Part shown: positions 35,201 to 44,545 of the stretch, in pieces
How the letters are laid out: the number at the start of each line of letters is the position of its first letter
Position numbering within the stretch: the first letter of the stretch is position 1
Source of the DNA: Cladorhizidae sp. MBARI D1340-BT2
Taxonomy: Eukaryota > Porifera > Demospongiae > Poecilosclerida > Cladorhizidae
Direction: 5' to 3'
DNA length: 64,000 nt
NCBI GenBank assembly: GCA_028752905.1
Contig: JAQNBH010000002.1
Coordinates: forward strand, 17,919,430-17,983,429
The notes under the pieces: model-generated
Seen by the model: only the letters and a program-made list of their open reading frames with translations
The model's database searches: none
Told to the model about the DNA's origin: nothing
Position numbers and translations under genes: made by a program

Positions 35201-38200
35201 TTCTTCTACTTCAACTCGGTGTGCACTTAGTGGTAAGTGAAATAAAGTAATGCCAGAAACCCTCTTTCCCTTTTTCATAACTGTGTGTCAGGTAATTGGC
35301 ACTTAAGCATCCCATTAAAAACATGTGTGGATATATTTGTAGTTAGGAGTTCATTAGCTTCACCATAAATGCACTTGATAATTAATTATGGTAATTGGAA
35401 TCAATTAACACCCCATAATAGCTGGTTGTCATGCCGGTGCTTCTAGCATTGGTGATGCATATCATTCGCTAATGCTCATCTGCAGATGTAAGGGATGTGC
35501 CAAGTGTAGCAAGGCTAGCTAGAAAGGAAGGTGAATAGTTGGACATCCCATTTAAAAATTTGTCTGGTCGTTAGTGTGGAAGTAAAAGGCTGACTCTCGA
35601 GTAGGAGACACAATCAGCAGTAAACATCCTGAGGCTATATAGAACCAACAGTAAATTAGATGCTTTAACAAAAAGTTGGTGCATACCTGCTTAACAACCA
35701 GTGGAGCTAAGTTCTGTGCACACAAGGCTGGATAAATACCTCATATTTGGAGGTGGAAATCGCTGCAGGCATTAATAGGGGCTGGTTACACTTCACACCT
35801 ATATATCAGACTCACAATTTGGGTGAGGTGTGGAACTATGTGGCTATACTCACCAATTAGCATTTAGTCATGCAGCCATTTTATCACTTAGCCCCAATTA
35901 GCACTAACCCCCTCAGACGTTTGGCTTACCATCCAGCATGTTAGGTACATAGACACCACCCTCCATACTAGTAGCCACAACTACTGTTATCTATAGGGAG
36001 CACTAAAATTCTGGAATTCTTTTGCCTATCTCACATGCAAACACTAGAGTGTCCAGCGAGGACTTTTCTGTGTGTGCATTTCTGTGTGCAATTATAAAAA
36101 AAATTTTTTTTAATAACATTAGGTTAATATAGGGAACAAAATTTAATGTTGATGAGATGATAAAGATATGAGGTAAGGATGAGGATTGAAGTCAGAGAAA
36201 GAAAAGAAGTGAGTCCAAGACACTGAAATTACCTGGCCCCAGCCAAAACTGAGTAACAATCTACTTCAGTATCAAAATAAATATCGGTGTTTCACTTGCT
36301 GGCATGCAAACAGTTTCATTTTATGTTTGTTTGGAGCAATGACTTGTAGCAACTCTATATAATAACAAGTCCAATCAGCTCCAAACTGTATGTGCATTTT
36401 TCTGATCATTCTGCCTTACAAAAAAAATTCAAATATGGTGAAAACATTCTGCCATACAATAAAACTTGTGATAGCATTATGCCATGCATACAAGCCAAGT
36501 TCGAATGTTATGATAGCATATTAACAATGATAAAACACCAGTCCTCTGAAAATACACCAGTCCTCCGATAACACAATGTTACATATGATAAACACCAGTC
36601 CTCTGATAACACACCAGTCCTCTGATAAACAATGTTACATCTTCTGCAAGAGATCTAAAGTTGATTGCTTCAGCAAAACACCGGCTGCAGCTATTGACTT
36701 GGACGAATGTTCAGCGACAAAATGCCTCTTGTAACTGGTCTAATTATAGCACCCCCTCCCTCCTCCTGTCATTATTATTACAGATGTGGTGCTCGTAGCT
36801 GTGCTGGCAGCTACAACAGGGGTGCTGCTTCTGGCCCTGCTGGTGGTGCTTGCCATCCTGGCCAGGATCTATCTTTGCAGACTAACCAAAAGTAAACTTA
36901 TTACCGTATAGTGCGATATATATATTTTGGGGGGGGGGGGGGGGGGGGGAGGGAGTTAATTTTCACATACATATACCAAATGTCATTGGGGAGATATTTG
37001 TAGATTGTGTAGTGTATAATTGGAACCAAACTAGTGCCTAGCTTCTCTTTGCCCTCTACCAATTCACATCTTGAATTCCAGCCATGGAAGATGTGATCAA
37101 CACTATAAAAATATCATGCTATTCGGCACTGTAACAATTCATTGCACACAAACTAGCATCATTGCAAATGTAATGCATGTACCCACCCAAATACTTCACA
37201 CATGAGCACAAGTCAAACACTTCACACATGAGCACAAGTCAAGCACTTCACACATGAGCACAAGTCAAACACTTCACACATGAGCACAAGTCAAACACTT
37301 CACACATGAGCACAAGTCAAACACTTCACACATGAGCACAAGTCAAGCACTTCACACATGAGCACAAGTCAAACACTTCACACATGAGCACAAGTCAAAC
37401 ACTTCACACATGAGCACAAGTCAAGCACTTCACACATGAGCACAAGTCAAACACTTCACACATGAGCACAAGTCAAACACTTAGCAAAATGTGACTAGTC
37501 GTGTGAAGCTGTTCCTGTCTTATTTTACACTGGGTGGATGGAGGAGGAAAAGAGCACAGCAACATCGATGTAGAATATTTGGTTCCAAATGCACCTCGAT
37601 ATAGGTACTTTCATAGGCGTCTTTGTTTCTACATCGTGGGCATGCCCTTGCTTCTACATTGTGGGCGTGCCCTTGCTTCTACATTGTGGGCGTGCCCTTG
37701 CTTCTACATCCTGTCCCACCTCCCCTTAGTCCCCAAGATTCTACTAAATGTATGACCATGGATGGACCAAGATTTGGTACTCATCAAACAAAAAATCTCT
37801 ACCTCAGTGTGCCACACTCTTTTACTCCCACACCCAATGTAAACTGGTAAAGGGAAGCTATAATAGACACTCATATAGGAACGACCCTCATAGAGGAATT
37901 AGTCAGGTATAGGACAATTATAGTCATATAGGATCCATCCTCACATAGGAACCATCTTCATATAGGAACCCCTCATGCAGGAACCATCTTAATATAGGAA
38001 CCAACCTCATGATTTAAACGGATGTCTGAGCAAGGGTGGGTGTGGGGAGGCGGACTGAATAGGAAGACTGAGAACCTTTGCCGAGTGTTTTCTAACGATG
38101 GCTACCACTATCATTCATCCGCTTGGCTTCATAGAAGTTCGGAAGGTTTGCCTGTGCACTCTCTAAATCTACCCATGAGAATATACTTACAAACTGTTCA

Positions 38201-38712
38201 CATCATCTGAACGCAAATCCAATAATCTGCAGTCTAGTATAAGAATCAGCTCCATTGACATAAAAACAATCTAATGCAATCCTCACTCTGTGTCTACAAG
38301 AAAACTTACACCAAAGAAATCTCCCTAGGAGCTGAGTCCTCTTCAAGAGCATAGGGATGCAGAGTGATTTCAGACAAGCAAAATGTGCCTGTGCAGCTCT
38401 CCTCTGAAGGAGCAGCTGTGAGGGCCAGGAAGAGGTGGCAGTTGCGATTGTTAGTCATTATTTCCTCACTTCCACCAGCCCTAACATCCCCTCTCCCATC
38501 CCTCCATTACTGGTAGCACCAAATTAACAGTTATGTCGGCAATCATTTTCTTGCCGATTTCGGAAGAGTCAATGGAGCTAAAAACCACATAAGCGCTATG
38601 GGTTTACACGATGTCCTACAGAATAATTGCCTGAACCATTGTACTTGCAGGTAAAGCCCACATGACTGGGGCTGAAGATGATCTGATGGAACTGGTCGAA
38701 AAGAGGCGATGA
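17290..38712 (+). CDS. Type I membrane receptor-like protein: signal peptide, Ig-like domain, two FN3 domains, stalk, TM helix
   Basis: Eleven coding exons assembled by hand: 17290-17344, 22132-22452, 26765-26928, 29294-29429, 30332-30399, 32273-32507, 32846-32890, 33851-33883, 35200-35232, 36784-36891, 38651-38712. They sum to 1260 bases, exactly 420 codons with stop (419 residues), and every junction is GT-AG with compatible phase. Layout: signal peptide 1-18, Ig-like 19-125, FN3 126-225, FN3-like 226-326, Ser/Thr stalk 327-363, transmembrane helix about 365-390, short tail to 419. The ectodomain has more than ten N-X-S/T sites, as in cell-surface proteins. It resembles adhesion or recognition receptors; no kinase or ITIM-like tail was seen. 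The ligand is unknown. Missed or alternative exons, especially 3' ones giving a longer tail, remain possible. Confidence 0.85.
17345..22131 (+). other. Receptor intron 1, hosting a hAT relic
   Basis: A 4787-base intron. A hAT pseudogene fills 18960-21205. Before it are two diverged copies of a segment with AACTTCCTTCTTTG-like sequence and GCAGCTATAGC (about 18365-18610). Near the end is a long C/T tract (21980-22060). The acceptor is ATTCTACACAG. Nothing else is recognised. Confidence 0.7.
18960..21205 (+). pseudogene. hAT transposase relic (TTF/ZMYM1-like) inside receptor intron 1
   Basis: Plus-strand fragments in the right order but many frames. An acidic N-terminal stretch ends near 19084. 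A TTF-finger piece has NWKNAL and KAFRKHESSLYHKDAL (about 19505-19580). VICIHWVDKE (about 19930-19965) is the segment after the first catalytic Asp. IGTKNGVAAQIKKLNSKC and LNLAVRDTI (20090-20200) follow. HPTRWTIRAAS lies near 20375. NSSSERAFSVLRRVKSYL (about 21112-21170) is the C-terminal dimerisation motif. Stops and frameshifts are frequent. It sits in the sense orientation of the host gene. Confidence 0.8.
22132..22452 (+). CDS. Receptor exon 2: Ig-like domain
   Basis: A phase 1-1 exon of 107 codons, the classic Ig-domain module. The B-strand cysteine is in NSTFTCEIDD and the F-strand cysteine in NGTSIECRANY; the usual C-strand Trp is absent. It has N-glycosylation sites NST, NAS, NFT, NTS, NGT and NYT. 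Acceptor TACACAG, donor ACAG|GTATTG. The Met at 22110 is intronic and not the real start. Confidence 0.85.
22453..26764 (+). other. Receptor intron 2, no further exon found
   Basis: A 4312-base AT-rich intron. A segment with AGCTATCACCTGAT and GTTGCTAGGTAATAT is duplicated near 23878-23995. An AAC microsatellite lies at about 26490-26522. Before exon 3, 26580-26760 is crowded with diverged CACATGA and TGACATCA words. A candidate acceptor at about 24291 leads to an early stop and was not used. Confidence 0.6.
26765..29429 (+). CDS. Receptor exons 3 and 4: first FN3 domain
   Basis: Exon 3 (26765-26928) begins GPPLPPGL and has the B-strand Trp in SISITWDEPF. Exon 4 (29294-29429) carries the typical F-G region, with VEVVAVSDLGWSQPA. 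The phase 0 intron between them (26929-29293) splits the domain in the middle, as is common in FN3 domains. The domain ends IKIPR before donor GAT|GTGAGG. N-glycosylation sites NDS, NRT and NMS are visible. The intron holds an AG repeat (27178-27222), fold-back MITE copy 2 and a short tandem repeat near 29025-29180. Confidence 0.8.
28412..28492 (+). repeat. Fold-back MITE, copy 2 (single arm)
   Basis: Begins TTCCTGATGAAGGCTAGAGC, continues CATCTAGTCG and ends GATTATTGAGAAGGTTATTG. Only the right arm remains. Lies in receptor intron 3. Confidence 0.7.
29020..29185. repeat. Short minisatellite, about 35-bp units
   Basis: Several diverged units built on GGTGAGGTCTAGGTAGAGC and AGGTGATAATG. No coding role is apparent. 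Lies in receptor intron 3, about 110 bases before exon 4. Confidence 0.6.
30332..32507 (+). CDS. Receptor exons 5 and 6: second FN3-like domain
   Basis: Exon 5 (30332-30399) encodes PGSIGNVSAVTVSGTLLNIT, the A and B strands. Exon 6 (32273-32507) continues PPALCEF and ends VTKGAIIVPG. The B-strand Trp is missing, so the FN3 call rests on length, exon phase (1-0-1 across the two exons) and the repeated arrangement after the first FN3. Sites NVS, NIT, NIT, NET and NLT suggest heavy glycosylation. Exon 6 follows directly after an ATT microsatellite that forms part of the acceptor region. The intron between (30400-32272) carries fold-back MITE copy 3. Confidence 0.75.
31733..31914. repeat. Fold-back MITE, copy 3
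   Basis: Both arms are present. It starts CTCAGTTGACGACGAATTAC and ends CATTGATAAAATCATTGTAA. The CTCTAGCCTTCATCA word is doubled in the centre (about 31803 and 31835), both in the same orientation, which suggests a rearranged copy. Lies in receptor intron 5. Confidence 0.65.
32216..32271. repeat. ATT microsatellite abutting exon 6 acceptor
   Basis: A run of ATT triplets ends in TTATTATAG, which is the splice acceptor of exon 6. The polypyrimidine tract is therefore replaced by this repeat, so length changes could affect splicing. Confidence 0.85.
32846..35232 (+). CDS. Receptor exons 7, 8 and 9: Ser/Thr-rich stalk
   Basis: Three mini-exons of 45, 33 and 33 bases (32846-32890, 33851-33883, 35200-35232), all phase 1-1, encode a stalk rich in Ser and Thr (GTTTMMTD, ATSSTQSTLE, SSTSTRCALS). 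Because each is symmetric and a multiple of three, any of them can be skipped without breaking the frame, which suggests alternative stalk lengths. Mucin-like O-glycosylation is likely. Mini-exons are hard to prove without transcripts, but each has a good donor (GTATTC, GTAAGC, GTAAGT) and acceptor. Confidence 0.65.
33533..33556. repeat. Poly-G tract in receptor intron 7
   Basis: 24 consecutive G. Able to form G-quadruplex structures and likely variable in length or miscounted in assembly. Confidence 0.9.
33984..34010. repeat. Poly-G tract in receptor intron 8
   Basis: 11 G, one A, then 15 G. Located 100 bases after the exon 8 donor. Confidence 0.9.
34601..34672 (+). repeat. Fold-back MITE, copy 4 (single arm, diverged)
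   Basis: Contains TGATGAAGGGTAGAGCATTT, AGTCGAAACATC and ATTATTGAGATCATTGTA. Only one arm is visible. Lies in receptor intron 8. Confidence 0.6.
34906..35152. repeat. GTT/ATT/GTA triplet microsatellite
   Basis: About 245 bases of trinucleotide repeat that shifts from TTG/TTA to GTA units with scattered GCA. The long Val- or Leu-only frames here are artefacts of composition. Ends about 50 bases before receptor exon 9. Confidence 0.95.
35233..36783 (+). other. Receptor intron 9, no gene inside
   Basis: Holds a short cluster of repeats with CACCAGTCCTCTGATAA at about 36535-36635. Ends in a polypyrimidine/ATT acceptor, TCATTATTATTACAG. Nothing else recognised. Confidence 0.5.
36784..36891 (+). 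CDS. Receptor exon 10: transmembrane helix
   Basis: A phase 1-1 exon of 36 codons beginning DVVLVAVLAATTG and continuing with a Leu/Val/Ala-rich run to ILARIYLCRLTK. About 25 hydrophobic residues are followed by Arg/Lys, the stop-transfer pattern of a type I protein. Donor AAAA|GTAAAC. Confidence 0.85.
36892..38650 (+). other. Receptor intron 10 with poly-G tract and two tandem repeats
   Basis: Contains a 21-base poly-G run (36929-36949), a 26-bp minisatellite (37193-37482), a 26-bp triplicate around CTTCTACATTGTGGGCGTGC (about 37620-37708), and diverged short repeats of CATATAGGAACC (37875-38010). No exon of a cytoplasmic domain was recognised, but a small one could be missed. Confidence 0.6.
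37193..37482. repeat. 26-bp minisatellite, about 11 copies
   Basis: Units of 26 bases built from CTTCACACATGAGCACAAGT and CAAACA, almost identical apart from CAAACA/CAAGCA changes. Low divergence suggests recent expansion. Confidence 0.95.
38651..38712 (+). CDS. Receptor exon 11: short cytoplasmic tail and stop
   Basis: Acceptor ACTTGCAG, then a phase 1 join giving Ser-Lys-Ala-His and the tail TGAEDDLMELVEKRR before TGA at 38710. The tail has no tyrosine and no catalytic domain. The frame closes the whole gene at exactly 420 codons. This exon is the least certain; a different terminal exon outside the recognised set could exist. Confidence 0.55.
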
Positions 38713-39287
38713 AACTAACTCCTTCATCACCAAACAATGTTAAAAGTACTGTATGTACATTACATAGTAAGATTATTCTCAGCTGTGGCATAGGCATAGA
38801 TATATACGTAATTATGCAACTTACTAACATTATTAATGTTTTGTATAATTTTGACATTGCTGCATTGCATGGCATAAGTCTTCTGATAAATACATAGGAG
38901 GGCTGTCCAGTACTGGCACAGCTCATGGGAATTTCCTGATATAGTCCTGAATAATCTATCTCTAGAAACCCTCTAGCCGAGAATAATCCTAGCCCATAGC
39001 CTGGAGTATCATCCCTAGCCTTATTGAATAACCATAACCCCTCAGCCTAGAGTACCCCTAGCCCTAGCCCTAACTACAGCCCTTGCTTTACAGACTTAGC
39101 GAGTCCCACAGCTCGTAGTTACAAGAAATTCTCACTGTCACAAGGAAAGTCTGATCAAATTTGCTAAGAAATCCTGTTTGACAAAAAAACATAGAGCGAT
39201 ATCATATTCTGGGAAATTCTGTCAACCCCTTGGAAACTGTTACTTTATATATACTGGCAACAGAAGAGTCTGCTAGGAGGGTGTTGC
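38713..39287. other. Receptor 3' flank, no gene recognised
   Basis: Presumably 3' untranslated region and spacer. Diverged CCTAGCC repeats occur near 38985-39085. No strong AATAAA signal was found close to the stop. Confidence 0.4.
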
Positions 39288-40160
39288 ATAGCACTTCTTA
39301 GTAAATAACTAGGTAGCTAAGTGACTCAGTTTTATATTAAGAATGAGTTGCATAACAGTATCACTAGATAGCTAGCAGTGATTCGGTTTTACATTAAGAG
39401 TGAGTTAAATAACACTCCTGAATGTATTACTAGATAGCTATATAGCAGTGATTTGGTTTTACATTAAGAGTGAGTTGCATAGCACTCCTGACTGTATTAC
39501 TAGATAGTTATATAGCAGTGATTCGGGTGAGTTGCATAGCACTCCTGACTGTATTACTAGATAGCCAGCAGTTATTCGGTTTTACATTAAGAGTGAGTTG
39601 CATAACACTCCTGACTAGATAGTTATATAGCAGTGATTCAGGTGAGTTGCATAACCCTCCTGACTGTATTACTAGATAGCTAGCAGTGATTCGGTTTTAC
39701 ATTAAGAATGAGATGCATAACATTCCTGACTGTATTACTAGATAGCTAGCAGTGATTCGGTTTTACATTAAGAATGAGATGCATAACATTCCTGACTGTA
39801 TTACTAGATAGCTAGCAGTGATTAGGTTTTACATTAAGAATGAGATGCATAACATTCCTGACTGTATAGCTAGCAGTGGTTAGGTTTTACATTAAGAATG
39901 AGATGCATAACATTCCTGACTGTATTACTAGATAGCTAGCAGTGATTGGGTTTTACATTAAGAATGAGATGCATAACATTCCTGACTGTATTACTAAATA
40001 GCTAGCAGTGATTGGGTTTTACTAAGAGTGAGTTGCATAACACTCCTGACTGTATTACTATATAGTTAGCAGTAATTTGGTTTTACATTAAGAGTGAGTT
40101 GCATAGCACTCCTGACTGTGTTACTAGATATCTATATAGCAATGATTCAGTTTTATATTA
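39288..40160. repeat. 66-bp satellite array, about 13 copies
   Basis: Units of about 66 bases contain CTGACTGTATTACTAGATAG, CTAGCAGTGATTCGGTTTTA and CATTAAGAATGAGATGCATA. Two sub-types (GAGTGAGTTGCAT and GAATGAGATGCAT) are grouped along the array, showing local homogenisation. It directly precedes the piggyBac pseudogene. Confidence 0.9.
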
Positions 40161-40290
40161 ACTCAACCCTACTGCAACAAGAGTTTTTGAAAACGAAGCT
40201 ACTGTACCAGTTTTATCATAGTAGATAGCTTACAGTCTAAAGTTCATTTTGATATCGAGTTTGTCTATGGTTACTATTAACGAGTGAAAT

Positions 40291-42110
40291 GTCTAGGAAT
40301 ACTTTCACGGCTATAGAAGTGATAGCCTTCCTGGATAGGGATGAGGAGTGGAGTGAATTTGAAGAGAAAGAAAGTATGGACGGCGATAGAAGATATCAAC
40401 TCTTGGAGTAGCAGAAGTTAGCACAAGTTGTTTCTCACTGAGTTCTGGACTCTAGCTTTGTTCAAGAAGATGCTGAACCTGCTACTCAAGACTCCATGCT
40501 CCTTCTAGATAGTGACCAGGATGAACCAAGTTCTAGTTCTGACATAGAATTAGAATTTGAAGAAGCAGAGTTGTTGGAGCCATCTTCAGAGAGCTCTTCA
40601 AGTTGTACTGAAGGCTCTTCAGCAAGAGGTACAAGTAGAGGTCACGGTAGAGGAAGGGGTCCTGGTAGAAGAAGAAATCGTGGTAGAGGTAGAGATTGTG
40701 GATGTAGGGGTCAGGGTCGAAGAAGAGGTCGAGTACGCTAACTGGAAGTAGAAGTAAAGTGGTAGAATGGGTTTGGAATGAAAAATTCAATGATGATACT
40801 ACTACTTCAGCTCCTCCTGTATTTAGTGAAGACACGGGTTCTTCACCTGAAGCTTTTCAGCTTGAGAAGCCTGTTGAGTTCTTTCATTTTGTGTTTACTG
40901 ATGAACTATTGGATGTTATACTTGGTAATACCAACCTTTACGCTACTCAGCAGGGGGCTGACTATGTTTTCACTAGAGAAGATGTAGTTGGTTATATTGG
41001 GTTGAATATTGCAATGGGTATTGCAAACTTACCCTATATCCAGGATTACTGGACAAGAAGCCAAATTTCCTGGTTCTCATCGGTAGTGAGTTGAAAAATG
41101 TTTTTGGCAATTTCACGTTACCTACACTTCGCTGACAATACTACAGCTTTACCACGTAGTGACCCAGCATATGATAAGCTTTGGAAGATATGAACAGTGA
41201 TTGAAATTATTAGACAACGTTGTAAGGAAGTGTATACACCAGGTTATTGTGTGAGTGTTGATGAAAGCATGATTGGCACTCGTGGACGGCTCTCGTGGAC
41301 GGCTCTCGTTTTTGCAATACTTACCCCCCAAAAACCAACTAAATGGATAAAGGTGTGGTATGCTCAGAATCAAAAACTGGACGAATTTGAAGTTTACACA
41401 GGTCAATGAGAGAAGAGTAAAGAGTCTTTCATATGGAGTAGTGATGGCGTATGGTAAATGATCTGCTTGAAACTGGCCGAGTAGTATATGTTGATAACTT
41501 TTACACTTCCCCACAACTCTTTGAAGATCTATATATAGCTACCATCTAGGAATGTATGCTTCAGGAACTTTTCATTCTAATTGCAAACATTTCCCTCACA
41601 GATTACTTGATGCTAAAATAGGAGATTCAGCATATTTTTATCATGGCCCACTCACAGCTGGACAGTGGCGTGATAAAAGGGATGTTTATTTTATGTCGTC
41701 ACTACATAGGGGAGAAATATTAGACATACTCGAGGAGGGAATACTGAAACTATTGACAAGCCCACAATAATCTGTGATTACAATCACATTATGTCAGGTG
41801 TGGATATTTCAGATAAGCTTATGGTTTATTATGCCTGTGGACATAGAACTCTCAAATGGTACAAGCGAGTATTCTGGAGACTAATTGAACAAATTTTGGT
41901 AAATGCATATATACATTTTGTTCAAAGCAGTCCACAAACCCAATCTGAGAGTATGGACTCAAAAACTATTTCGGATGGAAGTTGCCTACGGTTTGACTGC
42001 ACCCCTCATTACTAATCGAATTGGCCAGGGAAAATCCCCTTCAGATACAAGCCTTAGTCGCCTCAAAGGAAAGCACTTTGCATATATCCATGAGTACTAG
42101 GATTACATCA
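40291..42110 (+). pseudogene. Broken piggyBac transposase
   Basis: Starts MSRNTFTAIEVIAFL at 40291, with an acidic N-terminus, then an RG-rich linker near 40622-40740. Core pieces follow: FFHFVFTDELLDVILG (about 40880), VSVDESMIGTRG near 41255 with the first Asp, YVDNFYTSPQLFEDL near 41490 with the second, and MSGVDISDKL at 41791 with the third. In-frame stops (for example near 40410 and 41191) and frameshifts separate them. The C-terminal Cys-rich finger is not visible. No TTAA ends were found. It is a different lineage from the intact copy at 13812-17078 but has the same domain order. Confidence 0.88.
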
Positions 42111-42569
42111 TGTTGAAAAGTCAATATTTGGAAAGAGTATGGTATCTTTCAAAGCATTTACCATGGCACAGGTGTATATACATTACACTTGGGGCAGTTG
42201 TTTTTTAGTCTTTTCCCTTGTTTGTGGATCGGCTCTGCTTTTTGTAGCCACAAACACGACATATTTTTCTCTCCATACTATTGATGTCATTAATTTTTGT
42301 AATGTAATTTCAAAATGTGGTCAAAGTTATGCATTGCTATGGTAACTATAATGTAAGAAATGTAAAGTTTAGATCATGCAGTATCATAATAATTATGATA
42401 TATATATAGCCTATACTAATTCCCTTTAGTTTCAAAGATAATTATTGTCATTTAATTATTGTCATTTTTAAGGAAAGGGTCAATTTTTTTGAAATTTGCT
42501 ATATAATTATAATGATAGGTAATGAGTTAAAGATGCAATAACATTCTACTTCCTAATCCTGCTATTATA
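42111..42569. other. No gene recognised
   Basis: The frame at 42139-42345 is hydrophobic but has no recognisable domain. It may be the 3' remainder of the piggyBac copy. Confidence 0.35.
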
Positions 42570-42829
42570 GATCAAGAACTTCACCTCTGGAAATCAAAAT
42601 GGTCGAAAGTGCCAATGGAAAACAGGCTAAGGGAAAGCTTGAAAAAATGTTCCAATGCCCTTCCAAATATTTTCAGATTTTTGCATGCTCATGTGAACAA
42701 TCAGCATCTTCACTTAGAAGAATAAATAATTACCTGAGATGCACTCAAATGGAAGAAAGTCTGAGTGCATTAGCCTTGATTCATATAAACTATGAGACTG
42801 AACTTAATATAGATTGTATATGTAAATAA
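42570..42829 (+). pseudogene. hAT transposase C-terminal fragment
   Basis: Contains SASSLRRINNYLRCTQMEES and LSALALIHINYE, the C-terminal dimerisation motif of hAT transposases. A frameshift separates it from an upstream piece reading KSKWSKVP. Only this end is preserved. Confidence 0.75.
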
Positions 42830-43129
42830 TTTTTTAACAAATATCCACGAACAAGCAAGTTTAAAGAGTTTTGTAATATTTATTATTCGCACATATAAAA
42901 CTATACTGCTAATGTTATATGTCAAGATTTCATCATGATCAATTAACTTGTAATTTGCGTATTCATTGCCATTATTCATAGGATAGTATCTATAGAGTGT
43001 CTTTTCCTGAAATATGGTATTGGTAACTTTAATTTGCACTGGGTTAAGTACAGGGAAATCTTTTGTCTGAACACCCCTTTCGAAAATCCTGCACCCTAGT
43101 CACAGCCCCAGCCCAAGCCCTAAAATATA
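42830..43129. other. No gene recognised
   Basis: AT-rich spacer before the next tandem repeats. Confidence 0.4.
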
Positions 43130-43139
43130 CCAAAACGCC

Positions 43140-43380
43140 AACTATTCCCACACACTAGAATTAGACAACAGACTTACATCCCTCACACTTAGATCATTCA
43201 CACAACACACACTAGAATTAGACAACAGACTCCCATCCCTCACACTTAGATCACTCACACAACACATTCTAGGATGAGAAAACATGCTCATACCATACAC
43301 ATTAGCATCAGAAAACATACTCACACCACACACACTAGGATGAGAAAACACACACCACACAACACTAGGATCACACAATG
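43140..43380. repeat. Diverged tandem repeats with ACTAGAATTAGACAACAGAC and ACTAGGATGAGAAAACA
   Basis: About six diverged units of 35-70 bases rich in CACACA. Predicted short frames on both strands have no domain and reflect the repeat. Confidence 0.7.
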
Positions 43381-43589
43381 GACCCACTTACTTATTTATT
43401 ATCAACATACCAAAGAGGAAACAATGGCAAAGAAGGAAGATTACAACAAGGAAAAAAACCCTTGTATATTAAAAACCTTGTATACTAAGAACCTTGTATA
43501 CTATTCTTGCTCCCTCCAAGGCAGACTAACCCTACCACCAAAGAAAGGCAAAAGACAAGAAGGGCACCCACCCAGACATGAGAGTACAA

Positions 43590-43740
43590 GGGACATGGAA
43601 GCCCGAGGAACACAAGGAACACTAACAAGCCAAGCCCATGGAACACCAACAAGCCAAGTCCGAGGGGCACAGGGAACACCAACAAGCCAACCCCGAGGAA
43701 CACAAGGAACACAAACAAGCCAAGTTCGAGGGACAAAAAG
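43590..43740. repeat. Tandem repeat, AACACAAGGAAC / ACAAGCCAAG units
   Basis: About five units of roughly 27-36 bases with ACAAGCCAAGTCCGAGG. The surrounding Thr/Gln/Gly-rich frame of 178 residues (43274-43810) is repeat-derived and was not called a gene. Confidence 0.7.
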
Positions 43741-43929
43741 AAACCCTATATACAAAGCAAAGAACTTCTACAAAGCACAGAACACTCATGAAAGCAATCA
43801 TAGCCATTGACAGATCACCCCAAAATGAAGAGAGGGCTAGTTTTCTCTTCTTTTTTCTGAGCTCTGAGTTGTTCCCCAAAAAGTCAGTTTTTTTCTTCTC
43901 TGCTAGCCCAACCAAAACCTGTACCACCC

Positions 43930-44025
43930 ACTCACTATATCATCACACTCACACCACCCACTCATTATATCATCACTCAGACCAGCCACTCACAATATCA
44001 TCACTCACACCACCCACCTTGAACC
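43930..44025. repeat. Short tandem repeat, CACCACCCACTCATTATATC
   Basis: Four diverged 25-30 bp units with CACTCA and TATCATCAC. No coding role seen. Confidence 0.6.
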
Positions 44026-44211
44026 AATCACAAAAGTGTGAACACATGCTCACCACTCTTTATATTCACCCACATGCATGGAGCCCCCCATTCTTAGCAC
44101 TGATGAAGATACCCCCTGGGCCCCACAGTATCGAAAGCTTTGTTGTAATAAGAATAATTATGGATCTCATCAAAACTCAATCAAGAACTATTTGAAGGTA
44201 CCAACTGATAA

Positions 44212-44545
44212 GGGGTGACAGTTGCATTTTTTAATATTTTTTTTAAACCTGTGGTTACAACTTTAGAGCTCAGTAGATTCTGCAAACTTCATGGTATGGA
44301 CTTGATATATAGCTCAAAAGATAGGTCTCTCTGTGTGCTCTCTTTTGATACTAAAATATGTTTCATAGATATAACTATTGACAAGTTACTAGACCCTAAA
44401 GCGGAGGGACCTCAAAAACCTGAATCGCTCCAACCTCCACAGAAACCACTCCGAGTTGCGAAGTGCAAAAAAATTGAAAATAGTACGAGTGGCTACTAGC
44501 GCACACAATGACCGTCTTGAATAGGCATTAAAAATTTATCACCTG
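44212..44545. repeat. Single arm of the 7932-8487 MITE family
   Basis: Shares CTGTGGTTACAACTTTAGAG, CTTCATGGTATGGAC, GATAGGTCTCTCTGTGTGCT, GACAAGTTACTAGACCCTAA and GAGGGACCTCAAAAACCTG with the other copy, in left-arm orientation. It keeps the internal piece with CATGGTATGG that the left arm at 7932 has lost. It abuts the non-LTR relic. Confidence 0.8.

Noticed and set aside
38543..38926. 127-codon minus-strand frame
   Set aside because: Antisense to the last receptor exon and its flank; no domain.
36892..43000. Cytoplasmic kinase domain for the receptor
   Set aside because: No kinase motifs (glycine loop, HRD, DFG) were seen on the plus strand before the piggyBac relic.
43274..44195. Thr/Gln-rich frames of 178 and 185 codons
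   Set aside because: They follow short tandem repeats, overlap each other and contain no domain.
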